In this document: in pieces, positions 1-10,419 of the stretch
How the letters are laid out: each line of letters opens with the position of its first letter
How positions within the stretch are numbered: the first letter of the stretch is position 1
Source: Vicia villosa
Taxonomy: Eukaryota > Streptophyta > Magnoliopsida > Fabales > Fabaceae
DNA length: 64,000 bases
Reading direction: 5' to 3'
Assembly: GCF_029867415.1 (NCBI RefSeq)
Contig: NC_081185.1
Span: 132,143,753 to 132,207,752 of the forward strand
Notes under the pieces: model-generated
Databases searched by the model: none
Told to the model about the DNA's origin: nothing
What the model saw: only the letters and a program-made list of their open reading frames with translations
Program-made: the position numbers and the translations under genes

Positions 1-1
1 A

Positions 2-823
2 TTGACCCAACTCACATTCCAGCATTATCGGAGTGAGATTGTAATGACAAATCCAGAGGCAGGTACTTGGGTAGATAATCTTTCCAGGGACAAATGGACA
101 AGGGCTTACGACAATGGCGTGCGATGGGGCCATATGACAACCAATCTCGTGGAATCCATGAATGGCGTTTTCAAAGGCATTCGTAACCTTCCAATCACAG
201 CACTGGTGGAGGCCACATACTTTAGGATGGCTTCACTCTTCTCAACAAGAGGCAGGAGATGGGGTGATGTTAGGCAAGCTGGTCAACTATTAAGCGATAG
301 TTGCATGAAATTTATGCAACAGCAGTCGGCAAAAGCGAACACTAATCAAGTGACTTCTTTCGACCGATTCAATCGCACGTTCAGTGTGCGCGAGACAATT
401 GACCACAATGAGGGACTGCCAAGGCAACAATATAGGGTTCTTCTTGACGAAGATTGGTGCGACTGTGGAAGGTTTCAAGCTTTTCGTATGCCTTGCTCGC
501 ACGTCATAGCTGCATGTGCGTATGCCCACCGCGACGCTATATCACTACTGTCTCCGATTTACAAGACTCAAACATTGCTCAGAGTTTACAGTGTTGCGTT
601 TCCTGTGGTGGCCAAGGAGGATTACTGGCCTGAGTATGATGGAGAGGTGGTTTGGCACAATGACGCAATGCGGCGAAAGAAAAAAGGGCGTCCCAATAGT
701 ACACGGATTAGAACCGAAATGGACGTCCGCGACAAAATGGAACGAAAATGCAGCATTTGCCGTCAGGTGGGGCACAATATAAAAAGATGCCCTAATCGTG
801 GCTCGACATCGTCGCAAGTTTAG
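2..823 (+). CDS. Mutator-like (MULE) transposase, C-terminal part, cut by window edge
   Basis: The frame is open from the first base, so the start lies outside the window and the 273 visible residues are the C-terminal part. Residues around 46-57 (TTNLVESMNGVF) match the block carrying the last acidic catalytic residue of MULE transposases, probably E51. A SWIM zinc finger follows, with C153, C155, C165 and H167 in a CxCx(n)CxH arrangement. A basic stretch near 225-232 and a CCHC knuckle (C250, C253, H258, C263) end the protein. SWIM plus knuckle is the usual tail of plant MuDR/FAR1-type transposases. The protein would bind terminal inverted repeats and move the element in the nucleus. The visible part has no stops, so it may be a recent or domesticated copy. 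The transposase identification is firm; activity cannot be judged without the N-terminus. Confidence 0.88.
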   Translation: MTQLTFQHYRSEIVMTNPEAGTWVDNLSRDKWTRAYDNGVRWGHMTTNLVESMNGVFKGIRNLPITALVEATYFRMASLFSTRGRRWGDVRQAGQLLSDSCMKFMQQQSAKANTNQVTSFDRFNRTFSVRETIDHNEGLPRQQYRVLLDEDWCDCGRFQAFRMPCSHVIAACAYAHRDAISLLSPIYKTQTLLRVYSVAFPVVAKEDYWPEYDGEVVWHNDAMRRKKKGRPNSTRIRTEMDVRDKMERKCSICRQVGHNIKRCPNRGSTSSQV

Positions 824-1000
824 TATAATCTGTATTTTTTTTAATGCAATGTATCAGTTTCGCTTACCAACTCTTGTAACCGTTCATCGGTCTTTCATCA
901 ATAAATTGAGCTTTAGTAAAAAACCGATATCGATAACGCAACCATTATTTAGGGTAAGAGAAACTTTAACGAACTCGATTTATCATACGTTTTTACGAAT

Positions 1001-1075
1001 ATACAAGGCCGGAATAAAAAACGGTCCGCGAATATAAGGCCGGAATAGAAAACGGTACGCGAAAATACCAGAATA
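1001..1075. repeat. 31-bp tandem repeat, about 2.4 copies
   Basis: Two 31-bp units (1001-1031 and 1032-1062), each containing AAGGCCGGAATA then AAACGG, are followed by a partial third. They differ at a few positions. They lie downstream of the transposase stop, probably in the 3' non-coding part of the MULE. Confidence 0.7.
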
Positions 1076-1110
1076 GGGTTAATTTTGAAAAAAAAAAGGG
1101 GGAACACATA

Positions 1111-1254
1111 GGAGCCAAACCATTTGGCGCCTATGTGTTAAGGAATGGCCTAATGCGCCAAACCATATGGCTAGCAATTGCTTGCCCTAATTTTGTTGCC
1201 TTATGTGCCAAATGATATGGCTTGTGTGACATGCTTGCGCCATTTCATTTGGCG
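1111..1254. repeat. Four imperfect palindromes of the type gcgCCAAA-TTGGcgc
   Basis: Near-palindromic units occur at 1111-1131, 1155-1171, 1205-1221 and 1237-1254. Each has a CCAAA or CCATTT left arm and a TGGC or TTGGCG right arm. The spacing is irregular (32-50 bp), so this is not a simple tandem repeat. They lie 290-430 bp after the MULE stop and could belong to the element's terminal region. No coding frame is supported here. Confidence 0.5.
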
Positions 1255-1599
1255 TATTCACTTGTCTGGGGTCCCAAACCTAGACAGTTTGGTATTTTTC
1301 CCGAAAACTTGGTTTTTTCTGTATTATTTTTATTAAACCTGGTTATTTTAATTTTTTTTTCTGCTAATGACACCAAAGGTATTACACCGCGTGTTTACAT
1401 TGTAGATCTTCATCCTCATTTTGACTTCAGCACAAATTCCAATTTTCATAAAATTAATAAATAAACTAAAAAGGTAGATCGTATTAATCAAAATACAAAA
1501 TATGGTGTATGTCTTAATTTTGGTGTCTATTTGTTATTAACAGATTAAAGTTACGTGATTTTGCATATGCTTTGAACAACATGATTCTTTTCTCGTTTG

Positions 1600-2567
1600 T
1601 AAATTGTAGAAGGTGTTTTATGGGCTCAAACAAGCACTTCGTGCCTGATATGAGAAGCTCACTCTGACTCTTGTTCAGTTTGGTTTTCGTCATATCAAAT
1701 ATCATATCAAATATGATCACTTTCATTTCATATATTCTCATTGAGGTGTTTCTCTTTATGCTTTAGTATACGTGGATGACATTCTGATCATAGGTTCTTC
1801 CTCTTTGCTCATTCATCATCTTATTAACTCCCTTCATGCTAAGTTTGCTCTCAAGAAATTGGAATCCCCTAATTATTTCCTAGGCATCAAAATCAAGTGT
1901 TTAGCTTCAGGCAACCTTATCCTCACTCAGTCGAAATGTGTTTGTGATCTACTTGCTAAAGTCAATATGAGAAATACCAATGGTGTTCTTACTCTCATGC
2001 CTAGCACATACAAACTCAACAAACATGAATCTTCTCCTCTTTCCGATCCATTCATGTATACATCCATGGTTGGTGCACTTTAGCATGTTACCCTTACTTG
2101 TCTTGATATTGCCTTTAGTGTCAACAGAGAATGTCTGTCAATACATAGCTCCTCCTGTTGACTCTCATTGGATTGTTGTGAACTGCATCCTACGATATCT
2201 CAATAACACCTTTGAATATGAATTTATCATTTCTCCAATAACACCATCATGCAAGCATTCACTTCGTGCCTACAGTGATTTTGAATGGGTCAGTGATCTT
2301 GATGATCATTTTTCCACATCTAGCTCATGTATTTATCTTGGTCTGAATCTTGTTTCATGTAGCTCAAAGAAGAAACCTTTGGTGGCTCATTCTAGCTTGG
2401 AGGCCAAATATCGTGCTCTTGCACATACTACGTATGAATTGATTTGGCTTGAGTCGCTTCTTCAAGAACTTCAAGTACCGTTTCAGTCTCCTACCCTGCT
2501 TTGTGATAATCTTACTGCAGTTAATATAAGTGGATTATCATGTACATACATGCATAAATATAACTAA
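1600..2567 (+). pseudogene. Ty1/copia pol remnant (reverse transcriptase to RNase H)
   Basis: The conceptual translation shows LYGLKQALRA near 1612, then the catalytic motif YVDDILI at 1768-1788 and NYFLGIKI shortly after. The RNase H part begins near 2262 with AYSDFEWVSDLDD and continues with SCSSKKKPLVAHSSLEAKYRAL and TYELIWLESLL. The order is that of copia pol. Stops after QALRA and at 2081, plus a frame change between 1980 and 2083, break it. The end of RNase H is degenerate after LLCDNLTAVN. Neither LTR is recognised. This is a dead fragment upstream of the Tat-type element. Confidence 0.85.
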
Positions 2568-3300
2568 CTCTTGCACCATCCACCATGCATCTTGTTCTTG
2601 TGTAAAAACTATGTGTGGGATGAGCTTGGCCTTAAAGGTAAAGGAAATTGCAAACAAGATGATGTTTATGCGTAGCTTTGGAGATTTGGAAGCAGTGTAC
2701 TATACACTTTGTTCTAAGAGGAGTGTCTTGGTTATCCCTCTGGCGGGAGCCCCTTTTTATAGCTTATTAGGCCTTTAGAACCTCGTTAAAGAGGTGTCTT
2801 TTGGACTTCTTTCGTTACAGGCGTTGGCTTTATCTTTAATACGAGATTATTGATGACAAATTCAATCATCAGTTATATCCGGCTTGTATGTAACAGCTAG
2901 GCGTCACGTCCGGGATGCATCATGACTCTCCATGTGCCCTTTGGTATGCGGCCTCTGCTGGTACTCAATTGTACTTCATTGACCGACTAGTATACCCGGC
3001 TCCTCTTAGGAATAGTCCTCGGCTGATTTGTACAAATGCCTTTTTACACAATATTCGATCCAGGTCACGGATTTATAATAATCCTGAGTATGGAACAAGC
3101 CCCCCGAGTATGAGTCCTCGTTTGTCGAGAAGACATACTCGAATGAAGTTCTCAAATGCTTTTATAGTCGTTGCAACGTGTCAGCGTGAATGGAAGGTCG
3201 CGTGTCTCGTGGATTTTTAGGCACTAGCAATGATGGCTTTTATGGGGAGTAAGCTTAAATAGGCAACTATTCAACTAGCCCTCATCATTGCCTTTAAACC

Positions 3301-3310
3301 CTATATAAAC
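3301..3310 (+). promoter_or_regulatory. TATA box for the antisense gene
   Basis: The sequence CTATATAAAC is followed by a C/T-rich leader, and the first ATG lies at 3368. This is the spacing of a plant Pol II core promoter. It points along the plus strand, opposite to the host element's pol. No start-site data are available. Confidence 0.5.
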
Positions 3311-3367
3311 CCTCGTTTTTGACATCATCTTCCTTCATCAATCTCCGTAAGCAATCTTTTACAAATA

Positions 3368-5287
3368 ATGCTCTCTCCTCTCCCGATTCTCAAGTTTAAA
3401 CGAGTACTTGACCTCAGGTATTTCCCTTTTACTTCCTTTAATCTCTTAGTTTGTTTCCAAAATAGGTGTATAGACATATGGTAAGCATGGGTGAGTATCA
3501 TAAAATGTTTGACATTCCCAATCCCACCAACGCCACCGAGAGGAAAGAGTTATAGGACTCGTTTTTGAGAGATATGGAGGAGAGTTTAGGCAAATAATAA
3601 ATGAATTGACTTTTAAATGAGGCTTATAATGATTCTGATTCCTCTTCCTCTTCCTCTTCAGGTTCTGTAGAGTTTATCATGCAGACTGCCGCCTCTTTTG
3701 ACGATGCGGTTATGAGCTACAAAATGAGCTCTTTTGACGAAGTTGAGATTGCAAAGCTTTCTTCCCTTAGAGGTATATCCTCGACCGAGAATGAAGACGG
3801 CGTAGTTTTGGAACCCTGTGGACTAGGAGAGAGAGTCTTTATCCTTCTTCCTCCGAGCTCTAAGGACGACTTGTTGTACTTCTATCCGAATGTGATAGAG
3901 ACCTTTGATGTGAAGATCCCTTTCACGGATTTTGAATTAGACATCCTTAAAATTGTGAACGCCGCACCCTCACAACTTCGTCCCAATAGTTAGGGATTTA
4001 TAAAGGCCTTTCAGAGGGTTTACGAGGCTATCTCGATTGTACCCACAATAGGCTTGTTTTTCTCCTTTTTTGAAGTGAAGGGCTTAGAGAAAAGAAGTTG
4101 GATCCAGATAAGCGGCATCCCCTCCTGAAGCTTACCGATAGCTTTCACCAGCAATTACAAGGACTATAAGGGTAAGTTCGTGAGGGTGAAAGGCGATTCG
4201 ACTTGTCCACAAGTCCTCTATGTTGTTGACAGTCATGCCCACTTTCCTTACTATTGGACTAAAGACCTTGTCCCTATATGTGGTTTTTCGCATAAGAAGT
4301 TGAGCAAAGTGGAACGTAGATGTCTGAAAGTTCTAGATTCTTTTCATATGATGAAAATTAAATCTTTGCTTCCCATTCCTGACAAGGAACTCCTTGCTTT
4401 TCTTGGTAATGACCCTTTTATCGGATGTATAGAGCTTTTTGTCCTTTTATGCATTTCTAATTCATATGACTTTCTTTTATGCAGATAAAATTACTGAATT
4501 ATCTCTTACCGAGAAAAGGAAAGTTCTGGCCACGACCCCTGCTGCCCGAAGAGGCACTGGTGGACCATCCGAGAACAAGTCAGATCTCCCCGGTCTTGAG
4601 ACCCGAACCATAAAGCATAAGATTAGCGGCTCAAAGGCCCCGTCAGTGGAACTTACTAAGAAAGAGGTGTCTGCTGAAGACATACCTAAGGAACTTCACC
4701 AACCTACTCCAAAGAAGGCTCGAACTGTTATGAACGATGATGCCTGTCAAAAAGACTTGGATGTTCTTGCCTTGATGCAAGGCCAAGGTGAGAGTATTGG
4801 TGGTAATCTTGGGGAGTTCAGGTTCTGGTCAAATGACTTTGATGGAGTCAAATATGCTGATGACCATCTGAATGCTGACGGAGATGTCAAAAGAGCTAAA
4901 TCGGTGGATCCTCAAGAACTTTTCCAGAACCTCAGCTCTTACCTCATGAGGAGTATGGTTTTGGCTCGGGGTCTCTTTGAAGTCGGGGATGACCATGCAA
5001 TAAAATCCCATGATCTTGAGAAAGACCAGAAGCTCCAGTCGGATAAGATATCCAAGCTGGAAAATAGTTTGAAGGTCGTGGAGGATAAAGCTTCCAGTTT
5101 TTCGGTGGACCTTGCTGAGCTGAAGACTCAAAGGGAGTCCTCTGATTCCAAATTCAACACTATTATCGCCGATCTGAATGAACAGCTGAAGTCGGCGATA
5201 GATTCTAATGAATACTTAAAGGAATCTTTGAGGAAGTCTCAAATTGAAGTGCTAACAGCTGGTGATGAGGTCTTTGACAATGCTTAG
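3368..5287 (+). pseudogene. Antisense extra ORF of the Tat element (Transposase_28-like domain plus coiled coil)
   Basis: A short first exon (3368-3417) ends at CAG|GTATTT. The next recognisable block is 3679-3993, with FYPNVIETFDVKIPFTDFEL and QLRPNS. It is followed in the same frame by GFIKAFQRVYEAI after an in-frame TAG at 3991 where the family would have Trp. A further block (4180-4430) contains PYYWTKDLVPICGFSHKKLS. A putative intron with a pyrimidine-rich TTTTATGCAG acceptor near 4486 leads into 4487-5287. That part is charged, Ser/Lys-rich and ends in a predicted coiled coil. The first half resembles the Pfam family Transposase_28 (putative gypsy-type transposon), known from extra ORFs of Tat elements; its role is unknown. 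The TAG and a broken stretch at 4010-4180 make this copy defective. Confidence 0.65.
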
Positions 5288-5833
5288 GAGTAAGTTTTGT
5301 GTCTGCATCCTGAAATGGATTTGTCCTAGATAGACTTCCTTAAGATGGTGCAGGATGGCCACCTTATGGAGCTACAGGACCCGGAACACACTCCTTCTCC
5401 TCCACCCGCCGTGAATGAACCTGTTAATGATGCCGAGCTCAACCAGGAAAATGTTTGATGAAGTTTGAAGTGACTTTTTGTTAGTCAGCTGTTATGGATG
5501 CACCTATGTAATGCTTTTTATGGGGTGACTATGCCCTCCTTTTGAATTCGCCCTTATGTAATCGAAACATGGCCCTTCTGAGGCATTTTAATTTTATGAT
5601 TTTATGGATCTTTTGCCAATTCATTTGTCTTACAAATTTATTTACAGTTAACACTTTATCCGAATAGGTAGCCATAGGTCGGCCCAAAATTGGATTTATG
5701 CGCGCACTGTTTTCCATTATTTTTTAGACATTTAATGCATTTCAATAACACCTATGCTAAAACTTGCTTCCCATTTTTATTATAAAAGGGAGGCTAAGGT
5801 TCTTTTGTTTCATAGATCTCTTTTTCTCTTTCA

Positions 5834-6023
5834 GCGATGGACAACCCCGAAGGCAAAAAAACCCTCTGAAGTGTCAAAGTCCTGTGTTGTGAAGAAGAAA
5901 GGATCTTCTGCAGATGTTTCTCATTCTGAGAGAAGTCAAACTATGAAGACTAGGTCACAGTCTTTGAAGGAGAAAGGTGCTGCCAAAGAGCATGATTCAG
6001 ACACCGAGTTTGATGAAGACTGA
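5834..6023 (+). pseudogene. Basic C-terminal exon or small ORF of the antisense gene
   Basis: After a pyrimidine-rich tract ending TTTCAG at 5833 the sequence encodes a lysine/serine-rich stretch with KKKGSS and KTRSQSLKEKG, closing with DSDTEFDED and a stop at 6021-6023. The ATG at 5836 opens a different frame that stops after 10 codons. The long frame is joined to it by a run of seven A, so either a one-base insertion broke a short ORF or this is a downstream exon read through the CAG acceptor. An AATAAAG-type polyadenylation signal follows near 6129. The function is unknown; the composition suggests a nucleic-acid-binding or nuclear tail. Confidence 0.4.
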
Positions 6024-6630
6024 CTTCACTACCTCAACTCGGAAGACTTTAAGCGCCAGAACTAAGAAGTACAATGTGCGATTACATTGTTTTCTTGAAT
6101 TTGAGCTTTGTATTTCGTCTAATCTATGAATAAAGAGTTTAAAGTTTTTCCCTTTATTTCTTTTGTTATGACGATTTTACGCAACTTTCTTAGTTTATTT
6201 TACTGGAGGAGTACTCATACGATGTAAGCCCCAAGCGTTTGTTATTTTCATTAACAGCTGATATTAAACGCTTTTAGGTTACGCAAATTTCACTTAGCCG
6301 TGTTGTGTTCCCAAAAATTATGTCGGGTAGCTTACTCGACATCCGTGTAGGCTCCCATAGCACATATGCCTAAGCATGTTTTGACCGTTTGGGTAACACT
6401 TAACCCGTATACTCGACTCATTAAGCGTGGTATTTAGAGCATTGTGACTCCTCGGCGAGAAGTTTTTCAGATGATGCCCATAGCCTTTTTCTTACTCGTA
6501 ATTTGTTATTTCCGGGACTGTAAGTGTACTTGGACTTGTTTAGGCTAGAGGTTTAAGTTTACTTAGCCTGTTCGAAGCTGATTATGCCAGAGGCTTAGGA
6601 GTGCATTGGACTTTTGACTTTGGGTGCATA

Positions 6631-7150
6631 GCCCCTTGTAAGGTCGTTTAAGGACCTTAGCGAGGTTGACCGAGTCCTTTTTGTGGTTCAGAGCCCCTTG
6701 CAAGGATTCAGTGAAGACGGTTTAAGAGCCTTAGCGAGGTTGACCGAGTTGCGGACAGAGGTCCAAAGACTTAACCAGCTTGAGGTACAGAGCCCCTTGC
6801 AAGAATTCACTGAGGATGGATTGAGAGCCTTGGCGAGGTTAACCGAGTTGCGAACACAAGTTCGAAGACTTAACCGGCTTGAGGTTTAGAGCCCCTTGCA
6901 AGGATTCACCGAGGAAGGTTTGAGATACTTGGCGAGGTTGACCGAGTTACGAAAAGAGGTTCGGAGACTTAACTGGCTTGAAGGCACATAGCCCATTGCA
7001 AGGATTCACCAAGGACAGTTTGAGAGCCTTGGCGAGGTTGACCGAGTTGCGGACAGATGTCCGGAGACTTAATCGACTTAAAGGTACAAAGCCCCTTGTA
7101 AGGATTCACGTAGGATGGTTTGAGAGCTTTGGCGAGGTTGACCGAGTTTA
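6631..7150 (+). repeat. 99-100 bp tandem repeat, about 5.5 copies
   Basis: Units begin with GAGCCCCTTGCAAGGATTCA at 6691, 6790, 6889, 6989 and 7089, preceded by a shortened unit at 6631. Spacing is 99, 99, 100 and 100 bp. Where the period is 99 bp the plus strand stays open as a 33-residue repeat (for example ALARLTELRTEVQRLN); the 100-bp units break the frame. The array lies between the antisense gene and the pol 3' end of the Tat element. That region is known in Tat/Ogre elements as a source of satellite repeats. Confidence 0.9.
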
Positions 7151-7183
7151 TACAGTTTCGAACACAGATTGATATATGGGTGA

Positions 7184-8472
7184 TGTTGGAGCGGTAAAGC
7201 GGCAAGCAACAAAAGTTTTGGAAGTATTCATCCAGGAATTATCGTGTCCACAGAGATTGGTGAGAAGAACTGCCGTTCGACTATCTCGCGTTCTAAGTTT
7301 CATAATTTGGGTGCGGAAAGGTAAATGCGGGAAAAGTAAATAAAAGCAGATAAACAATCTCAATAGTCTAAGAGAAATAGTTATGGAATTACATTTCGTT
7401 CTACCCGTCGAATACTTAAATCTGAAGATCTATCGCTCGACACTCACAGTACGCATCAACATCACCGGGCGTCACTCGAGATGCCACATCGGTGTCCATG
7501 TCTGCAACACCGACGAAAGCTCAACCGTACTATTTACATCAGCGATTTCTCCACCGACACAAACAACACGGAGGCATTAGACTCGATACCCACTACGATT
7601 GTTAGTCCTAAATCCATGTCTGCAACCCAGAAACTAACAGTTATCATTCCTAATCAAGATCTATGGTGTCCATGTCTGCAACAACACAAATCCAGAGCAT
7701 TTAAGCAAAAAGATCAAGAACAACAACAATGATGATTTGTAAAGCGAATATATCAACGATCCCAAGATCCAAAAATATACATACAATAAGAGTAGAAACA
7801 TACATACAACACCCACCATTGGAATGAAACAAAGGGAAGAGAGAAGATGAACCGGAAAGATCTCATCGGTACAATGAAATCGAGTCAGATTCATGATCAA
7901 TCCACATGACGTCGCACTCAATGGTGTTTCCTAAGCCTCTAAACTACCAAAAAAGGATCAGAGCTCAACTTGTCAAGAAGAGGTGATAAAAAACCTAGAA
8001 AAATATGTTCTAAGCTATTTATACAAACTGAAATACGCACAGTGCGCGACGCGCCGGATGCAGCGCGCGACGCGCCATCTCACTTATGTACCAAACCACC
8101 CTAACACGCGAAGCGCCCTAAAACCCGCGCGACGCGCCCAATCTTCTGCCAGACTATGTTCTTCAAACTCAAAGAAGGCGCGACGCGCCCTACAGCGCGC
8201 GAAGCGCCCTGCACCAGAACAGCAGAATTATTTCCTCTTTGCTCTCGCAGCCGTGTCTTCGACACTTTATTCCTCAAGGCTCCGAAAACGCAAGAATACC
8301 TACAAAAATACAACAAAACTATCAAACGGTATAAAAGTGTATGAAAATACATCTATTCACAAAGTATACGTATTTACACAAAAACGGGGAATTATTCAAA
8401 CGGTATTAACAAAAAGCATTGATAAGTGCCACTATTTATATACACAAAATAACTACAATTTGGCACTTAACA
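7184..8472 (-). repeat. 3' LTR of the nested element
   Basis: TG...CA ends in plus-strand reading. A minus-strand TATA box (TATAAATAG, 8017-8025) lies mid-LTR. Several GCGCGACGCGCC-type motifs cluster at 8050-8215. Short apparent ORFs inside are shared by both LTRs and are not genes. Confidence 0.92.
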
Positions 8473-10083
8473 ACTCTCCCCAACTAGAATGTGTTTGTCC
8501 TCAAACAGGGCCAAACACTCCAATTGCAAAAGTAAAAATCCAAAGAATCAAGAATCAACAAGATTTGGAAAAACAAAATAATTGTACGGTTCAAACAAAA
8601 ACGTACGAACAAAGTAAATACTTACCACTATCCTACAACGACAACTTGAAAATGAAACGATTCCTAAGTACAAAAATTCATACAAAACATTCTAAACAAA
8701 ACAAGCTCAATAACGAATCACGCCTAGCAAAAACTCATCGGTAGATGAAAAACACCGAAAGGTGAGGACTTTGAACACTCATCCAACAATCTTGCAAACA
8801 ATAGACAAAATTATGCGTTCCTCTAAAAATAGTATTGAAAATGCAACGGCACGTATCACAAGGGCTTTCAAGGTTGTAATGTGGCTCGGTTAACAAAAAA
8901 ATGGTAAGTCCTAAAGCTAATCGAGACAAAAACTTGCCTAAACCTAAGGGAGTAATTACTTCCACAAAGTTTCAAACAAAGGAATTTCAATCAAACTTTT
9001 CTCTTCATCACAAGTTCCACACCAAACACAATACTTATTAGCACAAATCTTATTCAACTCTTTTTTTGTTATTTTCTTTTTCAAACTTTTTCTCTTTTTT
9101 CTTTCTTTTTCTTTTCTTTCTTTCTCACATATTTTCTTTTTCTTTTCTTTTTCTTCTCTTAACCTCACATCAATCACAACATAAGCAAGCAAACATCCTC
9201 TCCCCAACTTGAATTCAACCATAACATAAAGTGAATACTCCCTACTTTCTAAGGCAAGGTAAAAATCCAACTAAACATCATAGTTAAGGTCAAGAAAACA
9301 AAGATAATCAAAATCCGTCAAAAAGGGTGAACTATGTCTCAAGTTCAAAAACAAAATGGACAATGACAAAAAGGTTCAAAGGGGGTACGAATGGTCACAC
9401 ACTCACAAGGTGAATTGAATATTTGGCTATGGTAGTTGTGCTCAAAATCAAACAAGTGCCTTGATCACTTTCGTGCAGTCACAAAATCAATACAAACGAC
9501 AGATTAAACATAATAATATCCAGTCAAAACAAGAAATGTCGGTCTCTCGCATATATATACAATGGAAAGCCACCTCACATTTATGGTAAAAAGGGAAACT
9601 AATTGTGATTCAAGTCATGAGCAAGTTATGCAAAAAGAATGATTAATATGAAAATTGTCCAAATGAAAAGTCTCTTAAACATGCTATGCTATAGAAAGTG
9701 ATAAATGAGTACCTTGTTATGTACAAATTTGAACAATCATTACCGCACAACCGGCATGTTGAATCTATCACAATCGAAGAATTACCAAATGTGACTCCAA
9801 GTAATCGGGCCAAAATTTGAGTCTAAACACAAACAAAAGAATTAAAAATAAATCGATAAAATACTATACTATAAAGCCTTGGTGTAAGTGGGAAAAAGGT
9901 AAGTCGAGTGACCCGTTAAAAAGAGGTCACTGGCCAAAAGCTGCCCAGCGCGCGACGCACCCATGAGCGCGCGACGCGCGCTACACCAGAAAAACCAGAC
10001 CAGTCTAAAAAGACAGATTTTTCAGTGAGCCACCACTTAACACCTACACAACTCAATTACAGAAAAACAGAAAAATAAAACCG

Positions 10084-10130
10084 TTGGGGTGCCTCCCAAC
10101 AAGCGCTCGTTTAACGTCGTTAGCTCGACG
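10084..10130 (-). other. Conserved internal motif (TTAAACGAGCGCTTGTTGGG)
   Basis: Read on the minus strand this contains GACGTTAAACGAGCGCTT then GTTGGGAGGCACCCC. A close match (28716-28764) follows the gag ORF of the element at 26160. I know the motif from internal regions of Athila-like elements; its function is not established. Confidence 0.7.
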
Positions 10131-10398
10131 CCTTTATTGTTTCGCGAATGGTAAGAAACTTCCTCGCGGTACGCCAATGCTTTCGCCTCAAACGCAACCT
10201 AAAGAAAATGACCTGCCCAAAAACTTAACAAACGAATTAAAAGCAAAAGTATATACAAGTATGTGTAAAAACACCAAATTACAAATGAATGGTGAAATTG
10301 ACTAAACAAGTTGAAAAGTGAAGATATGTAATTTAAGAGCTAATCCGAGTTCGAAACTTAAAACATAAAACCATCGCAATGCGATTAATCTCAACCAA

Positions 10399-10416
10399 TC
10401 CCCGACAACGGCGCCA
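10399..10416 (-). other. Primer-binding site, tRNA-Asp type
   Basis: On the minus strand this reads TGGCGCCGTTGTCGGGGA, the complement of a plant tRNA-Asp 3' end with one variant base. It lies three bases inside the right LTR and fixes the element's orientation. Confidence 0.88.
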
Positions 10417-10419
10417 TTT

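Larger units (their letters stand above)
8473..10419. other. Internal region of the nested element, non-coding
   Basis: This region holds no gag, protease, RT or integrase motif in either strand. It includes a T/C-rich minus-strand-purine tract at about 9058-9165, two more GCGCGACGC motifs at 9950-9982, and the conserved motif at 10084-10130. Confidence 0.75.

Noticed and set aside
6631..7150. CRISPR-like appearance of regularly spaced repeats
   Set aside because: The units are contiguous 99-100 bp tandem repeats without unique spacers, in a plant retrotransposon.
7983..8744. Long plus-strand frame across LTR and interior of the nested element
   Set aside because: It starts inside the LTR, is interrupted in the other LTR copy, has low-complexity Lys/Asn/Thr content, and runs opposite to the element.
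8956..9270. Lys/Glu-rich minus-strand frame
   Set aside because: It is produced by a TTTCTTTT pyrimidine tract; there is no domain and it lies in the non-coding interior.
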